The notes below the pieces were generated by a model. The model saw only the letters and a list, made by a program, of their open reading frames with translations. It ran no database searches and was not told where the DNA came from. The translations under genes were made by a program, and so were the position numbers. Below, piece after piece: positions 1-11,352 of a stretch of 64,000 bases of DNA. The stretch's first letter is position 1. Every line of letters starts with the position of its first letter. This stretch comes from Trichopria drosophilae (lineage: Eukaryota > Arthropoda > Insecta > Hymenoptera > Diapriidae): the NCBI GenBank assembly GCA_030407085.1, contig CM059586.1, forward strand, positions 106,405,501-106,469,500, read 5' to 3'.

Positions 1-1873
1 CATTATGATTTTTAGTCATATTAAAATTAACTATTTCAGAACGAATAATCGCCAGGCTGTTGCATATTTACATTTTATTAACCAGGATTGTGCTTTTCGA
101 AAATATAGAAACAAATGTTGAAAGGGAAAAATATTAATTAACTATTAATGTATATCGCTTTGAAAAATTGAAAATCTTCGTTTAAAAAGGTAATTTTTGC
201 ATATAATTCCATTTTTTTATTTACTAGAAATCCGGAAAATGGACAGCAGATGACGACAGTGAACTTGCACGAAGCGAATAGATGGAGGTGTTTGTTAAGT
301 AGTAAGAGATGGAACAACATGTTTGCATTCAGTTACTACTTACGTGGTTAACTGTGTAAGGATCTTACTTACATAAAGCCAATTTTCTCAAATTTTTACT
401 AACGTAATGATAGAGTGAGTGCCATCCTCCTTGTCCGAGAATTGAGTAATTTTAATAAGACTCTTAATACAAATATTTACGAAAGTTTTATTGTCTGTTA
501 GATTGGGTTAATCGATTGCTAAATAATACAAAATATTCTTCCTATACAATAATTTAGACATTATTATTTGGAAATATGGATAAATAGAAGTTAATATTTT
601 CCATATTGCACGGAGACAAATATTTAATAGCACCGAAAAATATTTGGAAATAAATAAACTCCATGTTTGAAATTACACATGAAAAATTAGTTTCGGCTAC
701 TACTTAATTGGAAAGATTAGGAACAAGTAACTTCTAGCAGTCGGGCTTTCCGTTGAAATATTAAGGACGCCTAGTTAAGTAGCAATGCCAACGAAAACAA
801 AGTTGGTGTGCAACATCTTACTATAGTTCAGCTGAATTATAGTTACCGTAACTGTTATAAGTAATAACAGTTTGTTTTGTTAATCTAATATTTTAACTTC
901 TCTATCAAGTCGTTAAATAATTATACACAATTTGATTTTTTTGGTTTTGTTAGGGTTCTTTCGAAAAATATCTAAAAAACCTGCCTATAGAGGATTAAAA
1001 TATTTATCAAAACAAATGATTTTACATGATCCTTCGGTATTATATATTATAAAAACATTTTGCTTTGGACATCAGGAACATTTCTTAGATGACGGTGTAA
1101 CTTAATTATAGGTGGTATAGCTCAAGTCGAACATCTAAACTAATAACTATTACTAATGTCGCAATAATCTCAATATTCACAGGTTCAATATGGTTAATAA
1201 CATAATTCGCATCATTTAATACCGCTTCATGTACTCGTAAATATAACTATTATCGAAATTACATGTAGCCAGAGTGGCGGTTGAGTATCTTTGGTTTTGC
1301 TAATGAACTTGGCCGAAGTTCATTACATTGCCTAATGTGGTTACATCATTACATACGTCTTGCGCAAGCCTCTATTGTAGTATGCATTACAAAGTTAGAA
1401 CCTGAGTAATAGTCAAATGTAAATTTTTATTATTTTTGCGGATAAAAAGTTAACCAAAAAAAACAAGAAAAATCAAGTTTACTTCATTGAAAATCAGATC
1501 AGAATTTTGTTTCATAAACTCATTATCTATTCCATTTTATTTAATGTATTTTAATGCAGTATACTGGATTTTATTAAAAACAAAGTCTTTTTGTTGTATA
1601 TTTGACCGATAAATGCTTTACTTTTCATAATATGAGATAATCTCCATTATAACTTCGTTCGTGAAAGAATTAGAACGTGTAATTGTATTATGTTAATATA
1701 TTTTTTGCATGGAGTAAAAAAAGGTGACATTTCAAGGCATCATACTGGAATATTACTGAAATTAGAATATTATTAATATTTTCTAAGCTGTTGTAACATT
1801 TTTTTTACCGTATTTATTTTTTTGCCTGTTTCTTATCATTATATGTACTACAGATAAAGGTGCAATGACCTTA
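1..1873. other. AT-rich non-coding stretch, no gene seen
   Basis: Only short, low-complexity open frames occur. Between about 300 and 800 a short motif (aagtag / ctactt) recurs in both orientations, as in the internally iterated MITEs elsewhere in the window, but I could not define two termini. No protein family was recognised on either strand. Confidence 0.6.
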
Positions 1874-2006
1874 TGCGAGTCGAAAAACCGACAAATCAAA
1901 AAGCAGACAGTTCAAAAAAACGACAATCAAATGCGACATTAAAAAAATGTCGATGTGTCGGCTTTATGACTTTCGATTTTTTGATTTGTCGGGTTTTCGA
2001 CCCGCA
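1874..2006. repeat. 133-bp hairpin with ~28-bp imperfect arms
   Basis: The left arm begins TGCGAGTCGAAAAACCGAC and the right arm is its near-perfect inverse ending GGGTTTTCGACCCGCA. A smaller inner hairpin (cgacatt...aatgtcg) sits inside. The layout is that of a very small foldback/MITE-like repeat. No clear target-site duplication is seen. The ORF starting inside it has no recognisable product. Confidence 0.7.
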
Positions 2007-2739
2007 CTCAATTTTATTATTTTAATTTGCTTATTTTTTTTTAAATATAATATTCGATTCGGTCAGATTTTCAAATACAAGTTATTTCAATTCAGTGTAT
2101 GTCAATATTTTCAATTTTTACGATATAAGCAACAAAGTGGTATTTGAAAATCATTCATTTGGCGTAGATTTTGAAACGGATTTCATTTATTCCGAGGAAA
2201 GTAATCTAACATAGCCGGTTCACAATAGAAACGAAATATCCTAAGGGTTATTCGCAAACGTTCTGATTCCTATGCATACGAATGTGCGACATCCTGTGTC
2301 AAAGAACGTTATTAAATTAGCAAGAAACGTGAAAGAACTAAGCCCATTTACAGGCTATTTTAATACCTACTTGCGAAATTTAAATAGTAAAATTGTTCAG
2401 TAATTGAAGAACTGTGTTAGTAATAAGTATTGAAAATATAAACTACTAGCTGTAAAGTTAATATGTGAAATACAAATAACAATACAATTTAATCTTATAA
2501 AACATTCTCTAATAGAATGAAATATTACTAACGTTGATCATGACTTTTGGATGAGTATTCTAAAAAAAAAAAGGTTTAATATATTTTTGGTGTGTTTTGC
2601 ACCATTTTCGATAGGGAAACCATATAAAAAAAAATCCTTTTTTCAATTTATATCGACGTTTATAAAGCATACAAATAACCACATAATTATGAATAACAAA
2701 CTAATTTTTAATTGAACGATTTTGAATTTTATTTCTTTC
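2007..2739. other. AT-rich non-coding, nothing recognised
   Basis: No coding pattern, repeat or RNA gene was recognised here. Confidence 0.5.
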
Positions 2740-2884
2740 AGTGTAGCGCCTAGGAATCGGTACAAATCATAATATATCAAAATTAAATTGGTTTTAAACC
2801 GAGCTCATAATGTATCAATTTTGTAATAGTTGGCCCAAGAGGTTTCCCCTCAAGCCAAAAATAAATTCAAATTCAAATTCAAAT
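2740..2884 (+). mobile_element. 3' terminal fragment of a non-LTR retrotransposon (LINE)
   Basis: The segment ends in four tandem copies of the hexamer AAATTC/CAAATT after an AATAAA-like signal (2862-2884). Before that is a 3' UTR-like stretch containing 'ggcccaagaggtttcccctc'. Terminal short tandem repeats after a UTR are typical of 3' ends of arthropod non-LTR retrotransposons (R1/I-type among them); the clade is inferred. No reverse transcriptase coding is present, so this is a severely 5'-truncated copy. Its left boundary near 2740 is approximate. Confidence 0.55.
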
Positions 2885-3453
2885 CAGAACCACTGCTGTT
2901 TAATCCAGTATTCGAAAATATCATCGACATTATTCGAAAGCGAATTCGTCTACAGCTGACTTCTACATGTACCTATTGACAGTGCAATGGTGTAGGAAAA
3001 CTGCAAAATCCTACGCCGAGGTACACGAGACATATAAGACACGTACAGTGTAAATAAACATATATTGATTTTTTTTAGCATACATTCTAATCACAACAGA
3101 AATATAAATATATTTAACAAAATAATTCATTTAAGAAATTTCAGATATTCCTGGAATTCATTTTTAAAATGATTCAACAATACATTCTTTTTTTTAACTT
3201 TGAAAACTGCTAATTTTGTTTTATATTTTATATTCTATTTTTAATTAAAAAAAATTTACAATTAATTTTATATATTTAAACCAATTTATTCTAACTTCAT
3301 TAGGACACGGTAAATAACTGATATCACAAGAATAATTCATTTTAATATAAATTAATATACTCACCGTTTCATATCAATTTTCGTTGAAATAAATCGTCAT
3401 AAGTTTTTTGAACATCGGAATTAAGAAACGTTGGTATGTTTTGTCATTAATAA
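2885..3453. other. AT-rich non-coding, nothing recognised
   Basis: This stretch between the LINE tail and the TTAA-flanked MITE shows only homopolymer-rich AT sequence. Confidence 0.5.
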
Positions 3454-3457
3454 TTAA

Positions 3458-4020
3458 TACTTTTCGACCCGACAGTCCGGAATTTTTACACAACATTTAA
3501 CGGTGTAACTTTTGTTCCAAACGCCGTTAAAAAAATTAAAATAAGTCAAGATAGATTTGGATCTCCCTTCTTTCAAAACCGGTGATCAGAATCGGCCAAC
3601 GATTTTTAACGAAAAATTATGATCATTTTTTCGAAAAAAATTTATGAAAAAACGAAATAAAATTCATACTTTTTCATTTCAATTCTCCATGATTTCAACC
3701 GTTAGACGATCAAATAATCAATATTTATGCGAACAAATGCAAAATTACAACTTGCAGACGGCGCTTGAAGCCGCCATTTTGTTCATTGAAAAAAAATCAG
3801 ATGGAAGAAGAAAGGGCTGAGGCTAAAGATTGCGAAGAAATGTCGAAAAAATTAGTATTTTTGTCGAAAAAATGTTACTGACCGCAGAATTTGAAAGAGC
3901 AGGCCAAAATCTATCGATTTTGACTTATTTCAATTTGTTTTAACGCCATTTATATTAATATAACGCTATTTACACAATTGAAAGTTGTGTCCAAATTCCA
4001 GAATTTCAGGACGAAAAGGA
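3458..4020. mobile_element. TTAA-flanked palindromic MITE (563 bp)
   Basis: TTAA lies immediately outside both ends (3454-3457 and 4021-4024). The terminal inverted repeats read roughly TCCTTTTCGTCCTG with mismatches on the left. Similarity between arms continues inward for about 180 bp (acacaac, aataagtcaa and agatttgg blocks). TTAA duplication plus a C/T-rich terminus is the hallmark of piggyBac-superfamily elements; no transposase is present, so it would be non-autonomous. The interior carries GCCGCCATTTTG (about 3770), a YY1/Pho-type motif also found in other repeats here. A related copy lies at about 23200-23626. Confidence 0.75.
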
Positions 4021-4024
4021 TTAA

Positions 4025-4974
4025 TGCATTTTTAAACTAGAAAAAAAACCACGTTAAATTTGTTCTTTACTGCTTAAAAATATTAAATATATGCCATAAC
4101 AGGGTGCGCCAATAGCAACCGATAGATACCCTACAGAGAACAGCGTCAGATAAATCCGCTCATTTGAAGCATAGACAAGCCTTTGTAACCTCGTTACCAA
4201 CTATCCAGTCGAAAGGCAAAAGACAGAATGTCAATTTTTTACAATTGTTGACGAAGCTTAATAAAGAATGTATCAGATTGACAAGAGAAACCTGACAAAA
4301 AATTCACGGGTTTCATCCTCGTTTACAATATTGCTCATATATCAACTGTACGAATTTCGTCCAATAAGGAAGTTTTCCATTTGATGCTTCAATATTTTCC
4401 GGTCATGCAATACGTGAGTGTATCGGGTATCAGTATTAAAAATTGAATTCGATAGTTTCTCTATTATTAATCATTTACAAGGTAAGTCTATATCTACACA
4501 TATTGCAAAACTCAGATCCTTCTCTCGGAATTTTCTATTGGTCCATTGCATTTGTGTGTTTTCTCCCAATTCATCTAGCCATCAAGTTTTTGGGCTGTGG
4601 GATTTTTCCAATACGTTTATTGTTGCAGAAGAGAACTAATTTCATTGGGTTTAGAGCGCCGGGGAATAGACAAATTTGCAAATAGCATTTTTCTATATAG
4701 TAATATTATCTAAGGTTTGGGCCAAACTAAGTTAAGATGTTGGTGAGTTAAGCCTCTGACGCCTGTAGGAAAATCATGGCCAGGTGAGGCCAGATAAAAT
4801 GTTCAAAATTTCAGAAAAAGATTCAAAAGCACAATTTTTTTCGGGTTTAATATTATTTAAATTTTATCTGATCAAATAAAGTCATTTTGCATCATTATGG
4901 CTTGAAAAATATTATAGAGGGCGTTTATTTTTTTTTCTCAAAAATTCTTTCCGTTTTGCAATATTGATCTAATA
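4025..4974. other. Non-coding; degenerate repeat start near 4100
   Basis: An 'acagggtgcgcca' sequence near 4100 resembles the 'acagggtg' starts of dispersed repeats at 31481 and 47868. Two overlapping ORFs at 4418-4685 have AT-rich composition and no recognisable domains, and I regard them as chance frames. Confidence 0.4.
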
Positions 4975-5916
4975 GTAGCAAAAATCACCGCTAGGTATGA
5001 TGTTTCGAACCGGATGTTGACGGTGTTGTTCTCTTTTTTTAATAAAATAATTTTCGGGGCGGCCTCTTTTTGCCCAGTTTTTTTATTTTGCAAGGATTAT
5101 GGTGTTGTCATAATCAAAATCATGTCCAGTTTCAAGCCTGTGGTTGGTTAGACCTCTAACCTGTTCCGACTTTTTTTGCAAACATATTCATCTTATGTTA
5201 ATTTATTCGTGTTTCTAGTGGCCTGTACGTCTGTCCGATATAAGCTTTATTACACGGAAAACAAGGAATTTTATACACAACTTCACTTTTTCAAAGGGAA
5301 GTCTGTCTTTTCGTGGTTTAATTTGTGCAATATTGGTTTTAAAAGATGTTGAAACTATCCTTATATTATGATTTTTTAGAAATTTAACTATGTTCTCTGA
5401 TAGCCCTTTTTTATATACGGGCAACTTATTGTTTTTATTATGTTTTCGTCATTACTTATGTTGAAATTATTCTGGTTTGTTGAATTTATAAAATTTAGTC
5501 GTTTTTTGATACTTTGGTGAATTAATAAGGACGGATATCCGTTTTCTAGTAATATCTTTTTTATAAGACGTAAATTGTTTACGTGAAATTCAGAAGAGGA
5601 CAGTTCTATTGCATGGTCGATTAAACCATGTATCATTCCGATTTTTTGAGACATGGGGTGGATTGATTCGTTGTGAATATCTACCTGACCCGTATTCTTT
5701 ATGAAACCAATCGAGTTTCAGACTTCCATTGTCTTGAATTAATATTTTGACATCCAGATGATTTATTTGTTTGTTTTGTTCAATTTCTGACGTAAATTTC
5801 AGTCTATTTTGAGAATCAAAATGATTGAATTCTGGAAGGATGTCCAATTCTTTGTTTTCCGGAATGCATGTAAGTATGTCATCGACATATCGGTAAAAAA
5901 ATTGTGGATTAAGATT
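4975..5916 (-). pseudogene. Penelope-like element reverse transcriptase / GIY-YIG endonuclease, broken
   Basis: Read on the minus strand. The fragment starts just upstream of the RT catalytic box: FFYRYVDDIL (YVDD codons at 5879-5890), then NHLDVKIL, a Lys-containing 'FHKEYGSGRY' block, 'GMIHGLIDHAIELSS', 'IKKILLENGYP' and 'KGLSENIVKFLKNHNI'. A further frame gives VYKIPCFPCNKAYIGQT (about 5229-5278), the GIY-YIG nuclease signature, followed by LTNHRLETGHDFDYDNTIIL and a C-terminal block to about 4978. RT followed by GIY-YIG is diagnostic of Penelope-like elements. The order is intact, but at least three frameshifts (near 5650, 5410 and 5275) and a stop after the GIY-YIG start break the gene. 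The N-terminal RT half is missing; sequence similarity stops at the TA that borders the MITE at 5919. This is a dead copy, not an expressed gene. Confidence 0.88.
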
Positions 5917-5918
5917 TA

Positions 5919-6698
5919 CACTCTAAAATTATTGGACTCAATTGCGGAGTCCAAGAGAGAGTACTTGTTTAATTTCACTCCTATAGGCTTCAATTTTACT
6001 CTCTTGGAGTCACATTTGTTCTTTTGGGGTATTTCATGGTAGGTTTGAATCCTTTTACCGGTGTAGTTATATACTGCATCGAAAATTGGTTACTACGTGA
6101 CCATGACCATGACGATACGCTATAACTTATGCAATTCTGAGAATTTCGAGACGAATAAAAAAATAAATTTTTCGTTAGAGCAGACTTTTTTCAGGGCCTC
6201 GAAGCACATGACGCGTTGGTCATCGGCTGCCACCAACTTTAAACATTCATTACTTTTTGACTATTAGACCAATAAAGATAAAACTAACCAGAAAATTTCT
6301 CGCTGACAGTTTTCGAATATGTACTCGAAATTTGCTTGATAAACGAAGAGCCAGAATGTATATTTTGCAGTTGCATAGATAAAAATTAATAACTTTATTG
6401 TTTATTAAGATATATAATTTATTATTTCACCATTAGATGCAGAAATCTCTAACGAACGATTTCTTTTTTATTCGTTTTAAAACCTTCAAAATTGAGTATA
6501 TTATATCGAGTTGAAATAAAAAAAGCAGCAGCGTAGTAACTAGTCCTGTCTATACATTCAGTCGCCTTTCTCTTTTTCCGTATTTATTGACACTATTAAA
6601 CTACATTTTGACTCCAAAGAACTCAAATGTAGCCGAACCCGGCCTACCTCATTTTCTGCTCCTTTGGACTGAAATTTGAGTCTAATAATTTTAGAGTG
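5919..6698. mobile_element. TA-flanked MITE, TIR CACTCTAAAATTATT
   Basis: The ends are inverted repeats (CACTCTAAAATTATTGGACT on the left; the right differs by one base in this stretch). They are bordered by TA on both sides (5917-5918, 6699-6700), the pattern of Tc1/mariner-type insertions. Subterminal and internal copies of a gagtcc/ggactc motif recur in both orientations. No transposase frame is recognisable. It directly abuts the Penelope-like pseudogene and probably inserted into or at the end of it, although I could not recognise RT sequence beyond 6700. Confidence 0.8.
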
Positions 6699-6700
6699 TA

Positions 6701-7699
6701 GTTTATTTACCCCGAAATCCATATCCACATCTAAAGTAGCTCATTGATTTATATAATTAGATTCGTTGGAGTTACAAGTTGAACCTAAAATATAGCCGAT
6801 CCTGATACTGATCATCATCGGTTTTGAATCGGGTTGCTGCCATCGTATCCCCACCCTTCTTTCTATATGTAACTTAGTGGCTTCTAAAACTCCTACACAT
6901 AAAATTTTTCTTTTTGAGCTCCATGGTCCAGCGATTATCGGACAGTCATTGTCACTTAGGGTCATCGCGAAGTAACTTCAAAATTCCCGTATCAAGGTAT
7001 CTTCCTACAGTTCGCAACAATGGACACAAAGAGAATCTTCCAGGTGATACGCGATCTCCCGCAGAAGCCGCCGGTGCAGGAAACCCGCAAGCAAGCACGA
7101 ACGCCACTATTTACAGATGAGCTCAGCCCTAGTTCTACCCTCTGTGTAGTTAATTATGCGCGTTCACGACCATGCTGCGAAATTATGCCGGGTTTATTCG
7201 CACGCGTGAAACCGCCGCATGTATTCTGACTGAATGCTTCTTCCACGTGTAATTTCCAAGTTTCGAAAAGCTCCCAAGCGAAACTTGGAGCCGCCCACAG
7301 CAGCGAACTGTTCCACGATGCGAATTTACGTCGTCGAGTTGCCCGATTGATCGATCGCCGATAATGGCCGAAGTTACTTTCGGTACCCGGATTCGGAAAA
7401 AGAGCTTTACGAGCCATTACAACCCGTGACGATGCCGGCGGGGCTATCGATAATGCCCGCGTATAGATGTCGCGTAAAAAAACGGAGGAGAATAGGGTTC
7501 GCCATTAATCGGTCGAGAATTTGCGGTCGCGTAAACGTCGTAGCAGTCCATTTTTATACTTGCGGAGGCCGTAAAAGTAGCCGAGTCTAATGCCGTATCG
7601 ATTCTCGTAATCTTGGAAGGCTATTAATTGCAGCGGTCAAATACCTACGTGCTTGCAAGCACACTCACTCGGATTTCTACTAATCGTTGATGAATGCAC
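6701..7699. other. GC-richer island; possible first exon at 7020
   Basis: From about 6990 to 7690 the sequence is clearly richer in G+C and CpG than its surroundings and is not repetitive within the window. An ATG at 7020 in the context caacaATGG opens a 69-codon plus-strand frame to 7229 (start MDTKRIFQVIRDLPQKPPVQ). The first 33 codons use G/C-ending codons more than surrounding frames, which is compatible with a short exon, but I recognise no family and see no convincing splice donor. An 87-codon minus-strand frame at 7154-7417 overlaps it and is equally anonymous. A conserved non-coding element or promoter-proximal sequence is just as likely. Confidence 0.35.
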
Positions 7700-8614
7700 G
7701 GAAACCAGGAAATTGCATTTTTAGACCAAACCGGTTTTGGTACTTCCAGTTTGGTCCCGGGAATTAAATGGTTTGGTTATCAGAACAATATAGTTAGGTT
7801 GCGATAACTCTCGTTTGGTTGGGACCGTGTAATCTAGAGAGATAGCACCGTTTACCGGTAAGGTAGTAAATCGTTCAATACCGATTATACCTCTACACTG
7901 CTTCAGGAACTATTGCAAACCGGTTCGTTTATGTCAATAAATACTTTCATATTTCTCCACAAAAAGTTCCGGTTATAACAACCGAATGTGTTTTAGTATG
8001 GTTCCAACTCGATAAAAGTAAATAAATTTGAATAGGATCTATAGATCTAGTGTGGTTCACCATATTAAATGGTTCCTAAACTAGAATTCTATAACCAAAT
8101 TCCGTCGGTTGGTACAGTACATGTTTATAAACATGGAAATGATCATTACAGTAGAATCTCGATATAAGAACTTGCCGTTCCGAGCTTCCCCGCCGACCAT
8201 CGATATAAGAACATTAGGAGGGGAAGTGTAGCTTCCCCTTCTCTTGCCTGAACGCTTTGGCCTGACCATCCCGTATCGTATGTTTCACGCATCCCATTTA
8301 TGGCAAAAGGTATGTGGAGGGGGTAAATCTCGAACGCTCATAGTCACTATAACGATAGAAAAAAAGTTCTTATATCAATAGGTTCTTATATGGGTGATTC
8401 TTATATCGAGATTCTACTGTATTTCAAATATCCACCGGGTACCACGCTTAACGGATATCATTCTGTTCGTTGACTATTTTGGTCCAACTTTTGCAATCAT
8501 TTGGTTCAGATACTGTAATAAACCTGATCAATCAAGTCGATAAAAACCAATGATTAAGTTCTGGCAACCAAAAACCGGTTTCGGAAACTGAACCATTTTT
8601 TTTTACATGGTTTC
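7700..8614. mobile_element. MITE with iterated aaccggtt/ggtttggtt motif
   Basis: The outer segments at 7700-7790 and 8545-8614 are imperfect inverse copies of each other (gaaacca, aaccggttttgg and aaaaatgg blocks). The interior repeats ggttc/gaacc and accggt motifs many times in both orientations. Exact ends and target duplication are uncertain. A complete pogo/Tigger-like MITE is nested inside at 8149-8419. No coding sequence is recognised; the ORF at 8081-8269 lies across the nested element and is spurious. Confidence 0.5.
8149..8419. mobile_element. Nested pogo/Tigger-like MITE (271 bp)
   Basis: Perfect 22-bp terminal inverted repeats begin CAGTAGAATCTCGATATAAG and are flanked by TA on both sides (8147-8148, 8420-8421). 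A CAGT start with a 'tctcgat' core and TA duplication is typical of the pogo/Tigger branch of Tc1-mariner. Additional subterminal 'gatataagaac / gttcttatat' copies look like extra transposase-binding sites. There is no transposase coding. Perfect TIRs suggest it is younger than the surrounding element. Confidence 0.85.
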
Positions 8615-8979
8615 GAATCTTTTAAATTGTGTATATTAACTTAACCCTTTTCATGCCAAACGGCCATAATTTTGTCACGTTTTTTCAAGTGAATATTTAT
8701 CTGTGTAACGATAAGCAAAAAAATGTCAATACCATATTTTCAGATGCATTCTTGTCCGTTTATAAATCTGCTAAAGTTCTTTTTGTTCTATGACGTTTGA
8801 TTTTTTTAAAATGACGGCTAATTTACAAAAAAACGTGATATTAAAAATGTTTGTATTTGTTTAACATACTGGCTAATAATGTTCCCATTGTCGGATCGGT
8901 ACAAATGTGGGATAATAACCACTACTATAATTTAAGCGGCGCAGGATGTCAAAATGCAAAATGGCCGATTAAATTTGTC

Positions 8980-9799
8980 CCCGAGAGAAAAAAAGTTGAT
9001 CAAAATTTGATCATATTTTGATCAAAATCGGTCAGATCCTTAAGTGTTTTAAATTCGATCCTAGTTTTGAGACATTTCAGGACCAAAGTTAGACGAGTTT
9101 ACAACCAAAAAAATTTGAATTATAATATCGATAGATTGAAAACTGATTCAATTTTTGTCTGTAAAGATAAAAAAATAATCAATTTTTGATCAGATTTAAA
9201 TACGTGGAGAATGTTGTTGTCGATACGCGAACATTAATAACTGATCTTTTTTTGATCATTTTATCGTCATGTTTATAAGTGATTCACCCTATTTTTTGCT
9301 ACAATCGTCGTTCTCATTCATTTTTACTTTAAAAGTGATCATGACAAGATTTCTTATAGACCCGCAATCCACTAGAGTTGGGTCATTTGAGAATACAGGG
9401 TAATCCACATCTTGATCAGAAACGGATCAAAAAATTATCATTTTTTGATCTCAATCAGGTCAAAATTTGATTCTCATTCATGTAAAGCGAGCATAAACAG
9501 ATCTTTTTTCGACCATAAATTGATCAAAAAAAGATCAGTTTTTAATGTTCGCGTATCGACAACAACATTCTCCACGTATTTAAATATGATCAAAAATTGA
9601 TAATTTTTTACCTTTACAGACAAAAATTGGATCAGTTTTCAATCTATCGATATTATAATTCAAATTTTTTTTGCTTGTAAACTCGTCTAACTTTGGTCCT
9701 GAAATGTCTCAAAACTAGGATCGAATTTAGATCACTTAAGGATCTGACCGATTTTGATCAAAATCTGATCAAATTTTGATCAACTTTTTTTCTCTCGGG
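8980..9799. mobile_element. Nested palindromic element, TIR CCCGAGAG, 820 bp
   Basis: The termini read CCCGAGAGAAAAAAAGTTGA in inverse orientation, and the two arms match for about 280 bp each (8980-9262 and 9512-9799). A GATCAAAA/TTTTGATC motif is iterated throughout, including the spacer. The insertion is flanked by TC on both sides (8978-8979, 9800-9801). The uninterrupted right arm of the host palindrome reads 'atatgtcgacttttac' at the equivalent point, with a single TC, so it acts as an internal empty-site control. No coding sequence is recognised and the superfamily is unknown; short 2-bp duplications occur in several DNA-transposon groups. Confidence 0.85.
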
Positions 9800-9911
9800 T
9801 CGGCTTTTACATGCATTTTTAATGTTTTTGCATTTTTTTGTATGTTTTTAATCCCTGGCGGTTACTTTTTGAATAGTTTTATTATATTTATCTCAGTTTG
9901 TTACCGATTAT

Positions 9912-10180
9912 GCTAGAAAATAGCAATACAAGATGATATGACATTCAAAATGGCTGAAATTATTATATTTTTATTATAATACAGATTTATTATGTATATT
10001 TCAGTTTAATATTGATTACGCAAGAAAATAACAATACAAGATGATATGTAATTAAATACAGTAGAAAATATTATATTTATATGTAATATATATATAACAC
10101 AGGTCATAAAAATAACAATACAAGATGATATGTAATTAAAAACAGTGGAAAATATTATATTTTCTTTCATAACACAGGTC
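9912..10180 (+). repeat. Tandem repeat, three ~80-110-bp copies
   Basis: Three copies of a unit containing 'aacaatacaagatgatatg' occur in a row (near 9920, 10030 and 10105), each followed by an AT-rich 'gaaaatattatatt' block. The repeat lies inside the left arm of the giant palindrome and has no counterpart in the right arm, so it arose after the element formed. Confidence 0.75.
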
Positions 10181-11352
10181 AACATGGTTCCGTTGTAGCG
10201 AAGCTGTGGTCATTTCGGACGTAATTTTGTGCGTAGAATCAGAATCCGAAGTCAAAAGTGGTCCATCGACCATCATTTCAGGATTTTGAGATATTTCAGG
10301 TTCTTTACTCGAAAAACGCGTTTTTTTGCTATTTTTGAGATCATGTACCAAAGACACAACATTTTTAGGAGTTTTTCCTTTCGTTGGATCATGTGATACT
10401 GCTATTTTCTTTTAATATGGGATGCGCAGAATTCCATTACGACTTTTTTTCGCAAAGATAGGCCAATTTGAAATTACGATATACATGTAAACAAATGTAC
10501 CTTGAAATGCTCTTGGAGAACAAGCTCAAGGTCTAATTAAATGTCATGTTTCAGTATTGTGACTTCTTTTTGATAACGTTAATGGAATATATCTCGTAAT
10601 TTCAAAATGGCCGTAACATTGTAAGAAAAAATCTTAGGTGATCTAATAAAATCTCATTTTGAAGGGTAAAGGTAGTACTAAAAGATGCAAATAGTACAGA
10701 AAGCCAAAAAAATTCTTGCGTCATGTACGTAACCTCAAACATAGCATAATAACGCGTTTTTCGAGTACATGACCTCAAATATCTCAAAAACCTAACGTGA
10801 TGGACTTCGAGTTTGGATTCTACGCATACAATTACGTCGGAAATGACCCACAGATTCCCAAAAACATCCAAGACCCTCTTTTTTGTAACCTGTGTAATCG
10901 ATATCAAACTAAGATAAATATAATAAATCTATTGAAAAAGTTAATATCATGGACTAAAAACCTAAAATAAAATGAAACAAAACGTAAAAAATGGATGTAA
11001 AAGTCGACATATTGGATCGGTCATTTTGAATCTTGACATGCGTCGCTTAAATTTTAGTTGTGGTTATTATTCCACAGGATCCAGACGCTTGTACCGATAC
11101 GACAATGGAAACATTATTAGACAGTATGTTAAACAAATAAACAAATTTAAAAAATTACATTTTTTTTGTAAATTAGCCGCCATTTTGAGAAAAACAAACG
11201 TTATAGAACAAAACTAACAGCTGGTTTGTAAAGTATGGACAAAAGTACGTCAAAAAATATGGTTTTGACATTTTTTTGCTTGTCATTACACAGATAAATA
11301 TTCACATTAAAATCACAAAATAATTGTGAATGTTTGGCATGAAAAGGGTTAA

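Larger units (their letters stand above)
8645..11348. mobile_element. Giant TTAA-flanked inverted repeat, piggyBac-like, 2.7 kb
   Basis: Both termini are TTAA followed inward by CCCTTTTCATGCCAAAC; the flanking TTAAs are at 8641-8644 and 11349-11352. The two halves are inverse copies almost to the centre (about 10490-10560). Matching landmarks include atatttatctgtgta, tttaacatactg, taataatg(t/c)tcccatt, tttattatatttatct, acgtaatt, tgcgtagaatc, actcgaaaaacgcg and gaaattacga. TTAA plus a CCCTTT terminus is the piggyBac superfamily signature. Frames of 60-100 codons exist in the arms but show no transposase motif, so this looks non-autonomous. The left arm is lengthened by a nested element (8980-9799) and a local tandem repeat (9912-10180). 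The right arm preserves the corresponding empty site. Confidence 0.85.
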
